A stretch of 58,254 nucleotides of DNA from positions 1 to 58,254 of the forward strand of contig NZ_PVTO01000016.1 of NCBI RefSeq assembly GCF_003003275.1, in the 5' to 3' direction. A program made the translations under genes and the position numbers. Origin of the DNA: Alkalibacterium olivapovliticus (lineage in GTDB: Bacteria > Bacillota > Bacilli > Lactobacillales > Carnobacteriaceae_A). Shown one piece after another: positions 46,000 through 53,090 of the stretch. Under the pieces are notes generated by a model, which was not told where the DNA came from, searched no databases, and saw only the letters and a program-made list of their open reading frames with translations. Numbering within the stretch: the first letter of the stretch is position 1; every line of letters begins with the position of its first letter.

Positions 46000-48306
46000 T
46001 TATCCCTTTTCTCTTAATCTATAAATTATAACAACTATAACTGATGCCACCAATACGACTAATCCAGCTACTACAAGTGGTAAGGTATTATTTGAATCAG
46101 TTCCCTCCATTTCAGATAGAGCACCAGATTCTTCTGAGCGTATTAACTCCAGTTCGCCAAATACAGTTGGGTCCTGGAAAGCTTGTCCTGATAAATCATT
46201 CCAGACGGCCACACTTTCACGGTTTCCTGACTCAGCATCATTGATCTGCAGGTCAAATCCAATTCTTTCTCCTGATTCAGGAGATAGATCCACCCATGGT
46301 ATAGCAACCTGAACAGAATAACCGGCTGCTGATTCTACAACAACAGATTCTATAGATGTATTATCCGTCATCTCACCAAACGTCTCTTCACCTTCAGCAT
46401 TAACCCGGTACTGACCTGTTCCTTCTTCATAGGAAGATGATTGATTAAATGTTTCTTCCAGAAAAACTTCTACTGAGTCTTGTTCCCACGGAAACTCACT
46501 GCCCGTATCAATTGATGAATCCTCTACATTAACCAGTACATAGAGATAATTTTCATCCCAAAGGACACGTGCGGTGCCTATTGCCCCTTGCCAAGCTAAC
46601 TGGTGTTGGTCAATGGCCAGTTCTTCTGCGGAATGCCAGATATCATCCAACTCTTCACTCAGTTGAGGCGTTCCATACATTGCCTGTCCAGCCCGTTTTT
46701 CAATTGCTTCTGTATCTGTTTCTGATCCATCGTTTTGCGCCAGGTATTCTTCCGGATTGGCCACTGCATAATAAGCTTCTTTCGCTAAAAGATCACGGTC
46801 AAAGAGCAATGGATTTCTCTCAGCTCTCCAGCTGGTTGCATCATTCAGTCCCCAGAACGTTACACGGGAGATGATGTCCGCATGTTCTTTGTATAAAGAG
46901 AAAAGCTGAGCATATAATACAGCCTGATTTTTTTCTTCCTCTTCAGTCAATTCACCTGTATTAGCGGCAGTGATATCTAATTCGGTTATGCCTATTTCTA
47001 CTCCAAGTTCTCTGAATCGTTCAATAGACAGGCGGACAAAATCCACATTTGTTCCACTATTATAGTGCCCCTGCATGCCTATTCCATCTATCAGTAGTTC
47101 TCCAGGGTGTTCTTCAGCATAATTCTCGTTCAATTCTTTAACCATATAGTAAATGGCGCTTGCTTTACTCTGATTGTCATCATTATAGTCGTTATAATAT
47201 AGTTTGACATCTTCCCAGCCGTTCTCATCCAGCACTTCTCTCGTTTTCAGATAGGCCAATTCCAGGTAATCATCCCCGATAGCATCAAACCAGTCGGAGC
47301 GTCTCAACATAGCCCGCCACATTTCAGGGTCTCTAGGATTGTCATTCATCGCTTCGTTAACGACTTCCCAGGCAATAACAGCATCACCATAATGAAGAAC
47401 TGTTTCTTCTATATGCGTATACATATTTTCCAGAGCCTCATCACGTGATAATAACTGTCCATCTTCCGTATGCAGCCATTCTGGTGACTGCTGATGCCAT
47501 ACTAAGACATGTCCATGCAATTCAAACCCTTCTTCCTGGATTCGATTGACGAGTCGTTCCTGGTCAGAAAAATCAAATTCTCTGTTTGCGTTATAGGCAT
47601 ATTCAGGTTTCATTGCATTTTCAGCAGTGACAAGATTATGGTGATGTCTCAACAAATCTAATCTCTGTCCTTCCAATTCCGCCATTGACACCGCATTTCC
47701 AATCAAAAAGTAGTCTTCGTAAATATCTTTTAGTGGCGTCAATTCAGTCTGTATACTGATATCACTACTCGATCCAGCAGCCCGCATTGAAAAGTCATCG
47801 ATCAAAAAGGAGACAGAGTCACTAGTCGTACTTTCTATATAGACACTAACAAAATCATCAACAATAGCATCGTATCTATACGTCCCCTGAAGTTCGACCC
47901 ACTCATCAGATGAAACAGATTGCGTATCGATCGTCTGATAACTGGCATTGTCCCCATCTCCTACCTGTGTAGACAGTTGTAACTCTACCGTCGTTTCTTC
48001 CATCAACTTGACCCAGACTGAGAATGCGTATTCCGTTGAGATCTCAATCTGATCCTGGATCTGGACAGCTGGGCCATGCCACTCCTGACTACGCTCAGTG
48101 GTTTGCAGGGCGTAATCTCCCGTATAGGCATCTTCAGTGGTCCTTTCCACCTGCTCCGTTTCTCCTCGTGGCTCGAAATCTCCTGCATCCTCTTCAAACC
48201 CAATCATCAAATCAAACACATCTTCTGCAGCAACAGTACGTGGAACGCACAATAGCAATCCCAGCGCAACAATGAACAGTTTATTGTTTAATTTTTTAAG
48301 TTTCAA
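46000..48306 (-). CDS. Membrane-anchored GH10 endo-1,4-beta-xylanase with CBM22-like and CBM9-like modules
   Basis: 768 aa. Signal peptide (cleavage near TVAA-ED), CBM4/9/22-type beta-sandwich (~35-180), GH10 catalytic barrel (~195-525) with acid/base Glu318 (WEVVNEAMN) and nucleophile Glu442 (GITELDI), a CBM9-like module (~550-730), and a single C-terminal helix with RLREKG stop-transfer tail, i.e. a membrane anchor rather than an LPXTG sorting signal. I chose TTG 48306, 8 nt after AGGGGAG; the GTG six codons earlier overlaps that site. Cuts xylan at the cell surface so that the adjacent importer can take up the products. XylR and cre boxes lie upstream. Confidence 0.93.
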   Translation of the reverse strand: MKLKKLNNKLFIVALGLLLCVPRTVAAEDVFDLMIGFEEDAGDFEPRGETEQVERTTEDAYTGDYALQTTERSQEWHGPAVQIQDQIEISTEYAFSVWVKLMEETTVELQLSTQVGDGDNASYQTIDTQSVSSDEWVELQGTYRYDAIVDDFVSVYIESTTSDSVSFLIDDFSMRAAGSSSDISIQTELTPLKDIYEDYFLIGNAVSMAELEGQRLDLLRHHHNLVTAENAMKPEYAYNANREFDFSDQERLVNRIQEEGFELHGHVLVWHQQSPEWLHTEDGQLLSRDEALENMYTHIEETVLHYGDAVIAWEVVNEAMNDNPRDPEMWRAMLRRSDWFDAIGDDYLELAYLKTREVLDENGWEDVKLYYNDYNDDNQSKASAIYYMVKELNENYAEEHPGELLIDGIGMQGHYNSGTNVDFVRLSIERFRELGVEIGITELDITAANTGELTEEEEKNQAVLYAQLFSLYKEHADIISRVTFWGLNDATSWRAERNPLLFDRDLLAKEAYYAVANPEEYLAQNDGSETDTEAIEKRAGQAMYGTPQLSEELDDIWHSAEELAIDQHQLAWQGAIGTARVLWDENYLYVLVNVEDSSIDTGSEFPWEQDSVEVFLEETFNQSSSYEEGTGQYRVNAEGEETFGEMTDNTSIESVVVESAAGYSVQVAIPWVDLSPESGERIGFDLQINDAESGNRESVAVWNDLSGQAFQDPTVFGELELIRSEESGALSEMEGTDSNNTLPLVVAGLVVLVASVIVVIIYRLREKG

Positions 48307-48327
48307 TGGTTTAGCTCCCCTCACTTT

Positions 48328-48341
48328 TGTTATCGCTTACA
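48328..48341. promoter_or_regulatory. cre site (CcpA), xylanase gene
   Basis: TGTAAGCGATAACA on the minus strand, an excellent cre match lying between the -10 box and the ribosome binding site. Confidence 0.7.
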
Positions 48342-48353
48342 TATATAAGTTCA

Positions 48354-48381
48354 ATCTTACCTTATAATCGAGAGAATTCAA
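48354..48381 (-). promoter_or_regulatory. Predicted promoter of the xylanase gene
   Basis: TTGAAT, 16 bp, TAAGAT on the minus strand, between the XylR-like box and the cre site. Confidence 0.5.
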
Positions 48382-48384
48382 ACA

Positions 48385-48409
48385 TTAATTTATTAAACTA
48401 ACAAACTAA
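48385..48409. promoter_or_regulatory. XylR operator-like site, xylanase gene
   Basis: On the minus strand TTAGTTTGTT, 5 bp, AATAAATTAA: same 25-bp architecture as the importer operator with two mismatched positions in one half. It abuts the -35 box. Confidence 0.65.
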
Positions 48410-48420
48410 TTTTTGCATAC

Positions 48421-48594
48421 AAAAAAAGCGCAGACATAACGTCTACGCTTTTTTCAGCAACTTGTATAAATACAAGCGAGGAAAAAAGGTTCACATCAAT
48501 TTTTCCTCCGATACCAACTTCCCGTTGTGATGCATAGCATCTGTACCGTGCAAAAGTCTCCATTTAATAAAATGGAGTACTCGACTCATCGCAT
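48421..48594 (-). ncRNA. Predicted multi-hairpin non-coding RNA between esterase and xylanase genes
   Basis: An independent ~174-nt transcription unit with promoter at 48602-48630 and terminator at its 3' end. In 5'-3' order it contains hairpins CTCCATTT/AAATGGAG, GATGC/GCATC, CAAC/GTTG, GAGGAAAAA/TTTTTCCTC, CTTGTAT/ATACAAG and the terminator GCG-AGAC/GTCT-CGC with T7. No convincing start codon with a ribosome binding site is present. I could not match it to 6S, tmRNA, SRP, RNase P or a riboswitch class. It could alternatively be an unusual 3' region of the esterase operon. Confidence 0.5.
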
Positions 48595-48601
48595 AAGAAT
48601 A

Positions 48602-48630
48602 ATAATAGCATGCTCTGACTTTAAAAGCAA
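48602..48630 (-). promoter_or_regulatory. Predicted promoter of the intergenic RNA
   Basis: TTGCTT, 17 bp, TATTAT with extended -10 (TGCTATTAT) on the minus strand, starting 3 nt past the esterase stop codon. Confidence 0.6.
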
Positions 48631-48632
48631 CT

Positions 48633-49274
48633 CTATTTTTCTTCTACTACAGAATCCAACCAGGCTTTTGCAATGACGCCATGCCCCGCTACCGTTGGAT
48701 GAACCCCGTCATCCCCCGTATAGTAACTGAATCCGTTCTTAATACCCAGTGCATTTAATGCTCCATCAAGGGGAACCAGCTCTGTCTGATATTCCCTAGC
48801 CATTTTACGAACTATCTGTATACGGGGATCTAAATCTTCCCGCCAGTTTACACGGTCTTTCGGAAATGGCAGAACAAACGGTTCCATCAGAACGACTCGA
48901 GCATCAGTTCGCTGATGAAGTGACTTCAGTAAAAATCGATAGTCAGACTCAAATTCATCCAGTTCTTTTTCAGTTATGGTCTTCCCATCATTCTGGTTTC
49001 GCCATGTATCATTGATGCCGATGAGAATCGTTACGATATCAGGATTAATGATCAAACAATCATGTTCCCATCGGTTTTTCAGATCTCCGAGGCTGTCTCC
49101 ACCTATGGCTCTATTCAAAACAGTCAGTCGCTTATCCGGAAAAGCAGCCAGAAGGTGCGCAGCAATCAACAAAGGAAACCCATTCCCCATATCCTGCCCA
49201 TCCGTGCGGTCTCTGCCTACATCGGTAATACTATCTCCAATAAACAGCAGTATATCATTTTTGTTGATTTTCAT
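48633..49274 (-). CDS. SGNH/GDSL hydrolase, acetyl-xylan-esterase-like (Axe2 type)
   Basis: 213 aa. Four SGNH blocks: LLFIGDSITDVGRDR (Ser nucleophile), the Gly of RAIGGDSLGDLKNRW, ILIGINDTWRN, and DGVHPTVAGH (Asp/His). Overall layout matches Geobacillus Axe2, a cytosolic acetyl-xylooligosaccharide esterase, and no signal peptide is present. It would deacetylate imported xylo-oligosaccharides; this specificity is inferred from similarity and locus. GGAGG lies 7 nt before the ATG. Last gene of a GGT-ROK-esterase run on the minus strand. Confidence 0.88.
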   Translation of the reverse strand: MKINKNDILLFIGDSITDVGRDRTDGQDMGNGFPLLIAAHLLAAFPDKRLTVLNRAIGGDSLGDLKNRWEHDCLIINPDIVTILIGINDTWRNQNDGKTITEKELDEFESDYRFLLKSLHQRTDARVVLMEPFVLPFPKDRVNWREDLDPRIQIVRKMAREYQTELVPLDGALNALGIKNGFSYYTGDDGVHPTVAGHGVIAKAWLDSVVEEK

Positions 49275-49300
49275 CAGTCTTCCTCCACAGAGATCCCGTT

Positions 49301-50179
49301 CTATTCTTTATTTTTTTGAATAAAGTTATAAACAGCACCAATCAAGTTTGCATCATTTTTGAATTCACACGTTTCTATTACTGGTCTGAAAGGACTATGT
49401 TCAAGTCTGTTAAAAAGGGCATCAAATTCTAAATCAATTCTGTCCAGTATCCCATCCATGCTGGAGATTCCTCCGCCAATGACTATTTTTTCCGGGTCAA
49501 AGGCATACGCCAGATTATATAGCCCCATGGTTAGATAAAAGAAGAAAGCATCCACTTCTTCTTTCGCTATTGTGTCTCCCTGGTTTGCCAACTGAAATAC
49601 TGTCTTGCCATCAATATCATCCGCAGGGATTCCCATTCTTTTGGCGTATCTTCGAGACATGGAAACGGCAGTCCCAATTTCACTGAAAGTCTGTCGTTCA
49701 TTCAACAGCATGAAGCCGAATCCTCCTCCAAATAAGTGTTTACCTTGCTGGACCTTCTTATCCACAATGACAGCCCCGCCTATACCAGTACCGACCACAA
49801 CAAATATCACATTATCGTTATGTCTTGCCGCGCCTTTCCAGACTTCAGCCAGTCCCGCACTGTTCGCATCATTTTCAAAGGATACGGGCAAGCCGAACAA
49901 CGTTTCAAGTTCATCATATATCGGAAAAAAATGCAGATACCTTACTGCGCTGACTCCTTCTATTTGCCTGGCCTCCTGATTGACTGCTCCAGGAGCTGAG
50001 AAACCTATCCCCTCCAAAGAGTGTTTGACTTCAACCGCTTCTTTGATCTGGACCAGCTTTCCTTTCATTTCTTCCCAGGTTTTGGGCGTTTTAAAATTCC
50101 CTTTATCTGTCAGTGTTTCATTTGACCAAGTACCGTATTTTACAGTCGTACCTCCAATATCAAATGCCAGTATAGCCAT
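49301..50179 (-). CDS. ROK-family sugar kinase (BglK-like)
   Basis: 292 aa without an N-terminal helix-turn-helix, so a kinase rather than a ROK repressor. ATP motifs AFDIGGTTVKYG and VVVGTGIGGAVIV and the FENDANSAGLAE segment are intact. The CxCGxxGC zinc motif of classical ROK glucokinases is missing, as in the Listeria beta-glucoside kinase BglK, which it resembles (GGFGFMLL, TMGLYNLAYAFDPEKIVIGGGI). ATG 50179 follows GGAGAGAG. Substrate may be a sugar or a phosphorylated disaccharide; not determinable here. Confidence 0.87.
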   Translation of the reverse strand: MAILAFDIGGTTVKYGTWSNETLTDKGNFKTPKTWEEMKGKLVQIKEAVEVKHSLEGIGFSAPGAVNQEARQIEGVSAVRYLHFFPIYDELETLFGLPVSFENDANSAGLAEVWKGAARHNDNVIFVVVGTGIGGAVIVDKKVQQGKHLFGGGFGFMLLNERQTFSEIGTAVSMSRRYAKRMGIPADDIDGKTVFQLANQGDTIAKEEVDAFFFYLTMGLYNLAYAFDPEKIVIGGGISSMDGILDRIDLEFDALFNRLEHSPFRPVIETCEFKNDANLIGAVYNFIQKNKE

Positions 50180-50221
50180 GTCTCTCTCCGCCTTCACGTT
50201 TATTTACTCGTTTATTGACAG

Positions 50222-51838
50222 TTACCAGACAGCTATACTGCCATCTGTTCGTGGCTCTGTCCCTCCGACAAGGACATCCTTATCCGTCCTTAAAATGATC
50301 TGACCTCGGCCGAACTGCCCTTTTTCCAGTTCGACTTCTATGTCGTGTCCTCTGTTTTTTAAATCTGTGAGAATCGACAGCGCCATAGTCGGCTCAACCA
50401 ATACTTTTTTACCTTTTACCCATTGCCATCTCGGTGCATCGAGCGCATCCTGTGGATTAAGTTTAAAGTCGATCATGGACTGAACAACCTGCAGATGCCC
50501 CTGAGGCTGCATATGTCCTCCCATTACACCAAAAGGTCCCAGTGCTTTAGATCCTTTTGTGAGGAATCCTGGAATAATGGTGTTGAAGGGACGCTTACCT
50601 GGGGCTAGACAATTAACATGATCTTCCTGCAAGGAAAAACCAACAGCCCGGTTATTCAAGCTGATGCCATACTCAGGAATCACAGCGCCTGAACCGAATC
50701 CCATGTAGTTGCTTTGAATATAAGAAACCATATTTCCCTCAGCATCTGCAGTTGCGAGGTAAACTGTTCCAGAAGAATCTTGGATACCCGGTTCAGCATC
50801 AATCGCCTGTGAGGTAATGAGCTTTGCTCTCTCCTGAGCATAAGCATCAGATAAAAGTGCTTCATTTGACACTCTCATTGTATCTGAATCTGAAATAGTC
50901 AGATTCCCATCTGCGAAAGCTAGCTTCATAGCCTCGATTTGCTTATGAATAGTGTCAGGTTCGTCTTTTCCTTTTAATTCCATATGTTTCAATGTATTCA
51001 AGGCCATCAGTGTAACAATTCCCTGCCCATTAGGTGGCATCTCCCATACTTGGTGTCCTTTATAATCAATGGAAACCGGGTCTACCCATTCAGGCTGATA
51101 CGAGCTCAGGTCTTCTTTCCGTAGAGTCCCTTTATATTTTTTGGAAAAAGCATCAATCTGATCCGCTATATCACCTTTATAAAATGCTTCAGCTTTAGTC
51201 TTAGCAATGAGTCGCAGTCCCTTTGCATGTCCTTTCAACTGTAACGTATCGAGTGCCTTCATTGGCTTCCCTTCAGGTGCAAACACTTCAAACCAGGACT
51301 CCAGTTCTGGATACTGATCTTTTTCTTTAGTAAAGCGTTTGAATGTCCGGTTGAATGCTTGACCGACCGTCTGTGTAATCACAAATCCTTCTTCAGCTAT
51401 GTTGGCAGCTGGTTCAAGGACTTCTTCCAGGCTAAGTTTGCCGTGTTTCTCATTTAATGCCACCCACCCTGCTGGGACTCCCGGAACAGTTGTGGCGTTG
51501 ATTCCGAAGGTGGGAAAAACTTTTTCTTTTGACAGGTACTGTTCAGGATCCAGCCCTTCAGGAGATGGACCACTTGCATTCAACCCGTGAAGCTTCCCAT
51601 CCTTCCAGATGATACTGAAACTGTCCCCTCCAATGCCGTTGGATCCAGGTTCGACGACCGCCAAAGTAGCAGCAGTAGCGATTGCTGCATCAACTGCGTT
51701 TCCCCCTTTTTTCAATATCTCCAGACCAACTTGTGCAGCAATCGGATGAGAAGTCGATACCATCCCCTTTTTGCCGTAAACCAGTTCTCTTCTAGACGGA
51801 TAGTGAAACGCCCCCGTATCAAAAACTAAATCCCCCAT
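50222..51838 (-). CDS. Gamma-glutamyltransferase family protein (YwrD-like)
   Basis: 538 aa Ntn-hydrolase precursor. The autoprocessing/nucleophile Thr lies in DSSGTVYLATADAEGN (~350); GKKGMVSTSHPIAAQVGLEILKKGGNAVDAA is the family N-terminal signature. No signal peptide, so cytosolic like YwrD of B. subtilis; it could process gamma-glutamyl compounds such as glutathione. Position 43 nt upstream of the ROK kinase suggests co-transcription, which is odd for a xylan-related locus. GGGGAG precedes the ATG. Confidence 0.9.
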   Translation of the reverse strand: MGDLVFDTGAFHYPSRRELVYGKKGMVSTSHPIAAQVGLEILKKGGNAVDAAIATAATLAVVEPGSNGIGGDSFSIIWKDGKLHGLNASGPSPEGLDPEQYLSKEKVFPTFGINATTVPGVPAGWVALNEKHGKLSLEEVLEPAANIAEEGFVITQTVGQAFNRTFKRFTKEKDQYPELESWFEVFAPEGKPMKALDTLQLKGHAKGLRLIAKTKAEAFYKGDIADQIDAFSKKYKGTLRKEDLSSYQPEWVDPVSIDYKGHQVWEMPPNGQGIVTLMALNTLKHMELKGKDEPDTIHKQIEAMKLAFADGNLTISDSDTMRVSNEALLSDAYAQERAKLITSQAIDAEPGIQDSSGTVYLATADAEGNMVSYIQSNYMGFGSGAVIPEYGISLNNRAVGFSLQEDHVNCLAPGKRPFNTIIPGFLTKGSKALGPFGVMGGHMQPQGHLQVVQSMIDFKLNPQDALDAPRWQWVKGKKVLVEPTMALSILTDLKNRGHDIEVELEKGQFGRGQIILRTDKDVLVGGTEPRTDGSIAVW

Positions 51839-51911
51839 AAAACAATCTCCCCTCGGTATGTATCACCGGAAAAAATCCCGGCGTATGTTAGTCGCTTTAA
51901 ACTAAATGTAC

Positions 51912-52298
51912 TTAGTCTTTTAACTGAATAATCTCTATTTTATAGCCATCTGGATCTTTAATAAAGAAAAAGGATGCAGCTCCATCTGATAATTCTTTCA
52001 AATCCGTCACATCTTGACCTGACTGACTGTATTCTTCATGCGTGTCTTCCAGGTTTTCAACGCCTATTGCAATATGGCCATATCCGTTCCCCAAGTCGTA
52101 GGCTTCCTCCTGATCATAATTGTACGTTAACTCCAACTCTACATCATCTCCAGGAAGCGCCAGATAAACGAGTGTAAATTTATAATCCGGGTAGTCCAGT
52201 TTTCGAACTTCTTTCAATCCCAGCACTTCTTTGTAAAAGGCCAGTGATTTGTCAAGATCTTTTACTCTTACACATGTGTGCAGCATTCTCTTACGCAT
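51912..52298 (-). CDS. gloA: Lactoylglutathione lyase-type VOC protein (GloA-like)
   Basis: 128 aa vicinal-oxygen-chelate fold with two beta-alpha-beta-beta-beta repeats. Metal-ligand-type positions: His in MLHTCVRV, Glu in VELELTYN, His in GYGHIAIGV and Glu in YKIEIIQL, as in glyoxalase I. Would detoxify methylglyoxal-thiol adducts. AGGAGGACAAACAT precedes the ATG. Confidence 0.88.
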   Translation of the reverse strand: MRKRMLHTCVRVKDLDKSLAFYKEVLGLKEVRKLDYPDYKFTLVYLALPGDDVELELTYNYDQEEAYDLGNGYGHIAIGVENLEDTHEEYSQSGQDVTDLKELSDGAASFFFIKDPDGYKIEIIQLKD

Positions 52299-52395
52299 AT
52301 GTTTGTCCTCCTAAATGATTATGTTTTCATTTTGCCTTACTTTTGACTTATCGTCAAGCATTCCAGCATCTCGAGTTCGCTTGAACGCCTACATT

Positions 52396-52409
52396 TGAAA
52401 GCGTTCACT
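52396..52409. promoter_or_regulatory. cre site (CcpA) upstream of the predicted sRNA
   Basis: TGAAAGCGTTCACT on the plus strand, 24 bp upstream of the -35 box of the sRNA promoter. A cre upstream of -35 is the arrangement seen in CcpA-activated genes (such as ackA and pta in Bacillus). Confidence 0.6.
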
Positions 52410-52433
52410 TTTTGGGCGATTTTAAAAAAAGCA

Positions 52434-52462
52434 TTGACTATTTTTAATGTATGCGTTATCAT
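52434..52462 (+). promoter_or_regulatory. Predicted promoter of the small RNA
   Basis: TTGACT, 17 bp, TATCAT on the plus strand; start expected at about 52469. No coding gene follows before a terminator. Confidence 0.65.
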
Positions 52463-52468
52463 TACCTT

Positions 52469-52565
52469 AGAAACAAAGTTAGTAGCAGTACTACTAGTTT
52501 TCTTTTTCATAAATCATCTCCTTTCTATGCAAAAGCACCCCTGCGGAAACAGGGGCGCTTTTTTG
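52469..52565 (+). ncRNA. Predicted ~97-nt trans-acting small RNA with anti-Shine-Dalgarno segment
   Basis: Between promoter and terminator there is no usable plus-strand frame. The RNA would have a 5' hairpin (TAGTAG/CTACTA), a single-stranded C/U-rich linker including TTTTCTTTTTC and ATCATCTCCTTTC, and a GC-rich terminator. The linker is complementary to AAAGGAG-type ribosome binding sites. A cre box upstream suggests control by CcpA. The same segment read on the minus strand gives a 57-codon frame with an apparent AAAGGAG site, which I regard as the mirror image of the anti-SD motif. Confidence 0.55.
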
Positions 52566-52566
52566 C
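52531..52566. terminator. Terminator of the sRNA, also downstream of the VOC gene
   Basis: AAAAGCaCCCCTG / CAGGGGcGCTTTT stem; six T on the plus strand, four on the minus strand. Confidence 0.85.
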
Positions 52567-52572
52567 GTTCAA

Positions 52573-52956
52573 TTATTGTTCATATAACTCCAGTGGCAGT
52601 CCATCAGGGTCTTTAAAAAAAGTGTACCGTTTGGCTGTATAAGAATCAACTCTTACCTCTTCAACATCGATCCCTTTCTTTTCTAGTGACCGTTTTACTT
52701 CATCTACATTAGCCACTTCAAAACACAAATGACGTAAGCCAACCGCTTCCGGACCGTTAACGCGTGCAGGCGCATTTGGAAATGAGAATAGTTCGATCTG
52801 ATTAGAACCGATCTTCAGATCAAGCTTGTATGACTCTCTTTCTTTTCTATAATTTTCTCTAATGATTTCCAGCCCTAATACTTCTGTATAGAACGTTTTA
52901 GACTTTTGATAATCGCTCGTTATAATCGCAACATGGTGAACAGCATTTAATTCCAA
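52573..52956 (-). CDS. VOC family protein (glyoxalase/bleomycin-resistance fold)
   Basis: 127 aa, begins (M)ELNAVHHVAIITSDYQKSKTFYTEVLGLE. Metal-ligand-type residues: HHVAI, QIELFSF, LRHLCFEV and LPLELYEQ. Start is TTG 52956, 9 nt behind GGAG; the ATG nine codons upstream has no ribosome binding site. Related to GloA2/YwbC-type proteins; substrate unknown. Confidence 0.83.
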   Translation of the reverse strand: MELNAVHHVAIITSDYQKSKTFYTEVLGLEIIRENYRKERESYKLDLKIGSNQIELFSFPNAPARVNGPEAVGLRHLCFEVANVDEVKRSLEKKGIDVEEVRVDSYTAKRYTFFKDPDGLPLELYEQ

Positions 52957-53009
52957 TTGACTTCTCTCCTTTAATCTCATCACTTACACAAGCATACATT
53001 ACTTTGCAT

Positions 53010-53037
53010 TTGATTAAAATTGGGCGTATAGTATTAT
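53010..53037 (+). promoter_or_regulatory. Predicted promoter of the AEC transporter gene
   Basis: TTGATT, 16 bp, TATTAT on the plus strand. Confidence 0.5.
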
Positions 53038-53090
53038 GATAAAGTATTAATAAAACAAGTTTACTATAGATTGGATGGAAGACAAAACGT

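Noticed and set aside
48421-48580. Short minus-strand frame through the multi-hairpin RNA that could encode a small hydrophobic toxin-like peptide.
   Set aside because: The ATG lacks a ribosome binding site, the better-spaced GTG gives only 33 residues that run through the terminator, and no known type I toxin motif is present.
52337-52510. A 57-codon minus-strand frame with an apparent AAAGGAG site 7 nt before its ATG.
   Set aside because: The 'ribosome binding site' is the mirror of the anti-Shine-Dalgarno segment of the predicted plus-strand sRNA, which has a better-supported promoter and terminator. The peptide has no recognisable family. It remains the main alternative.
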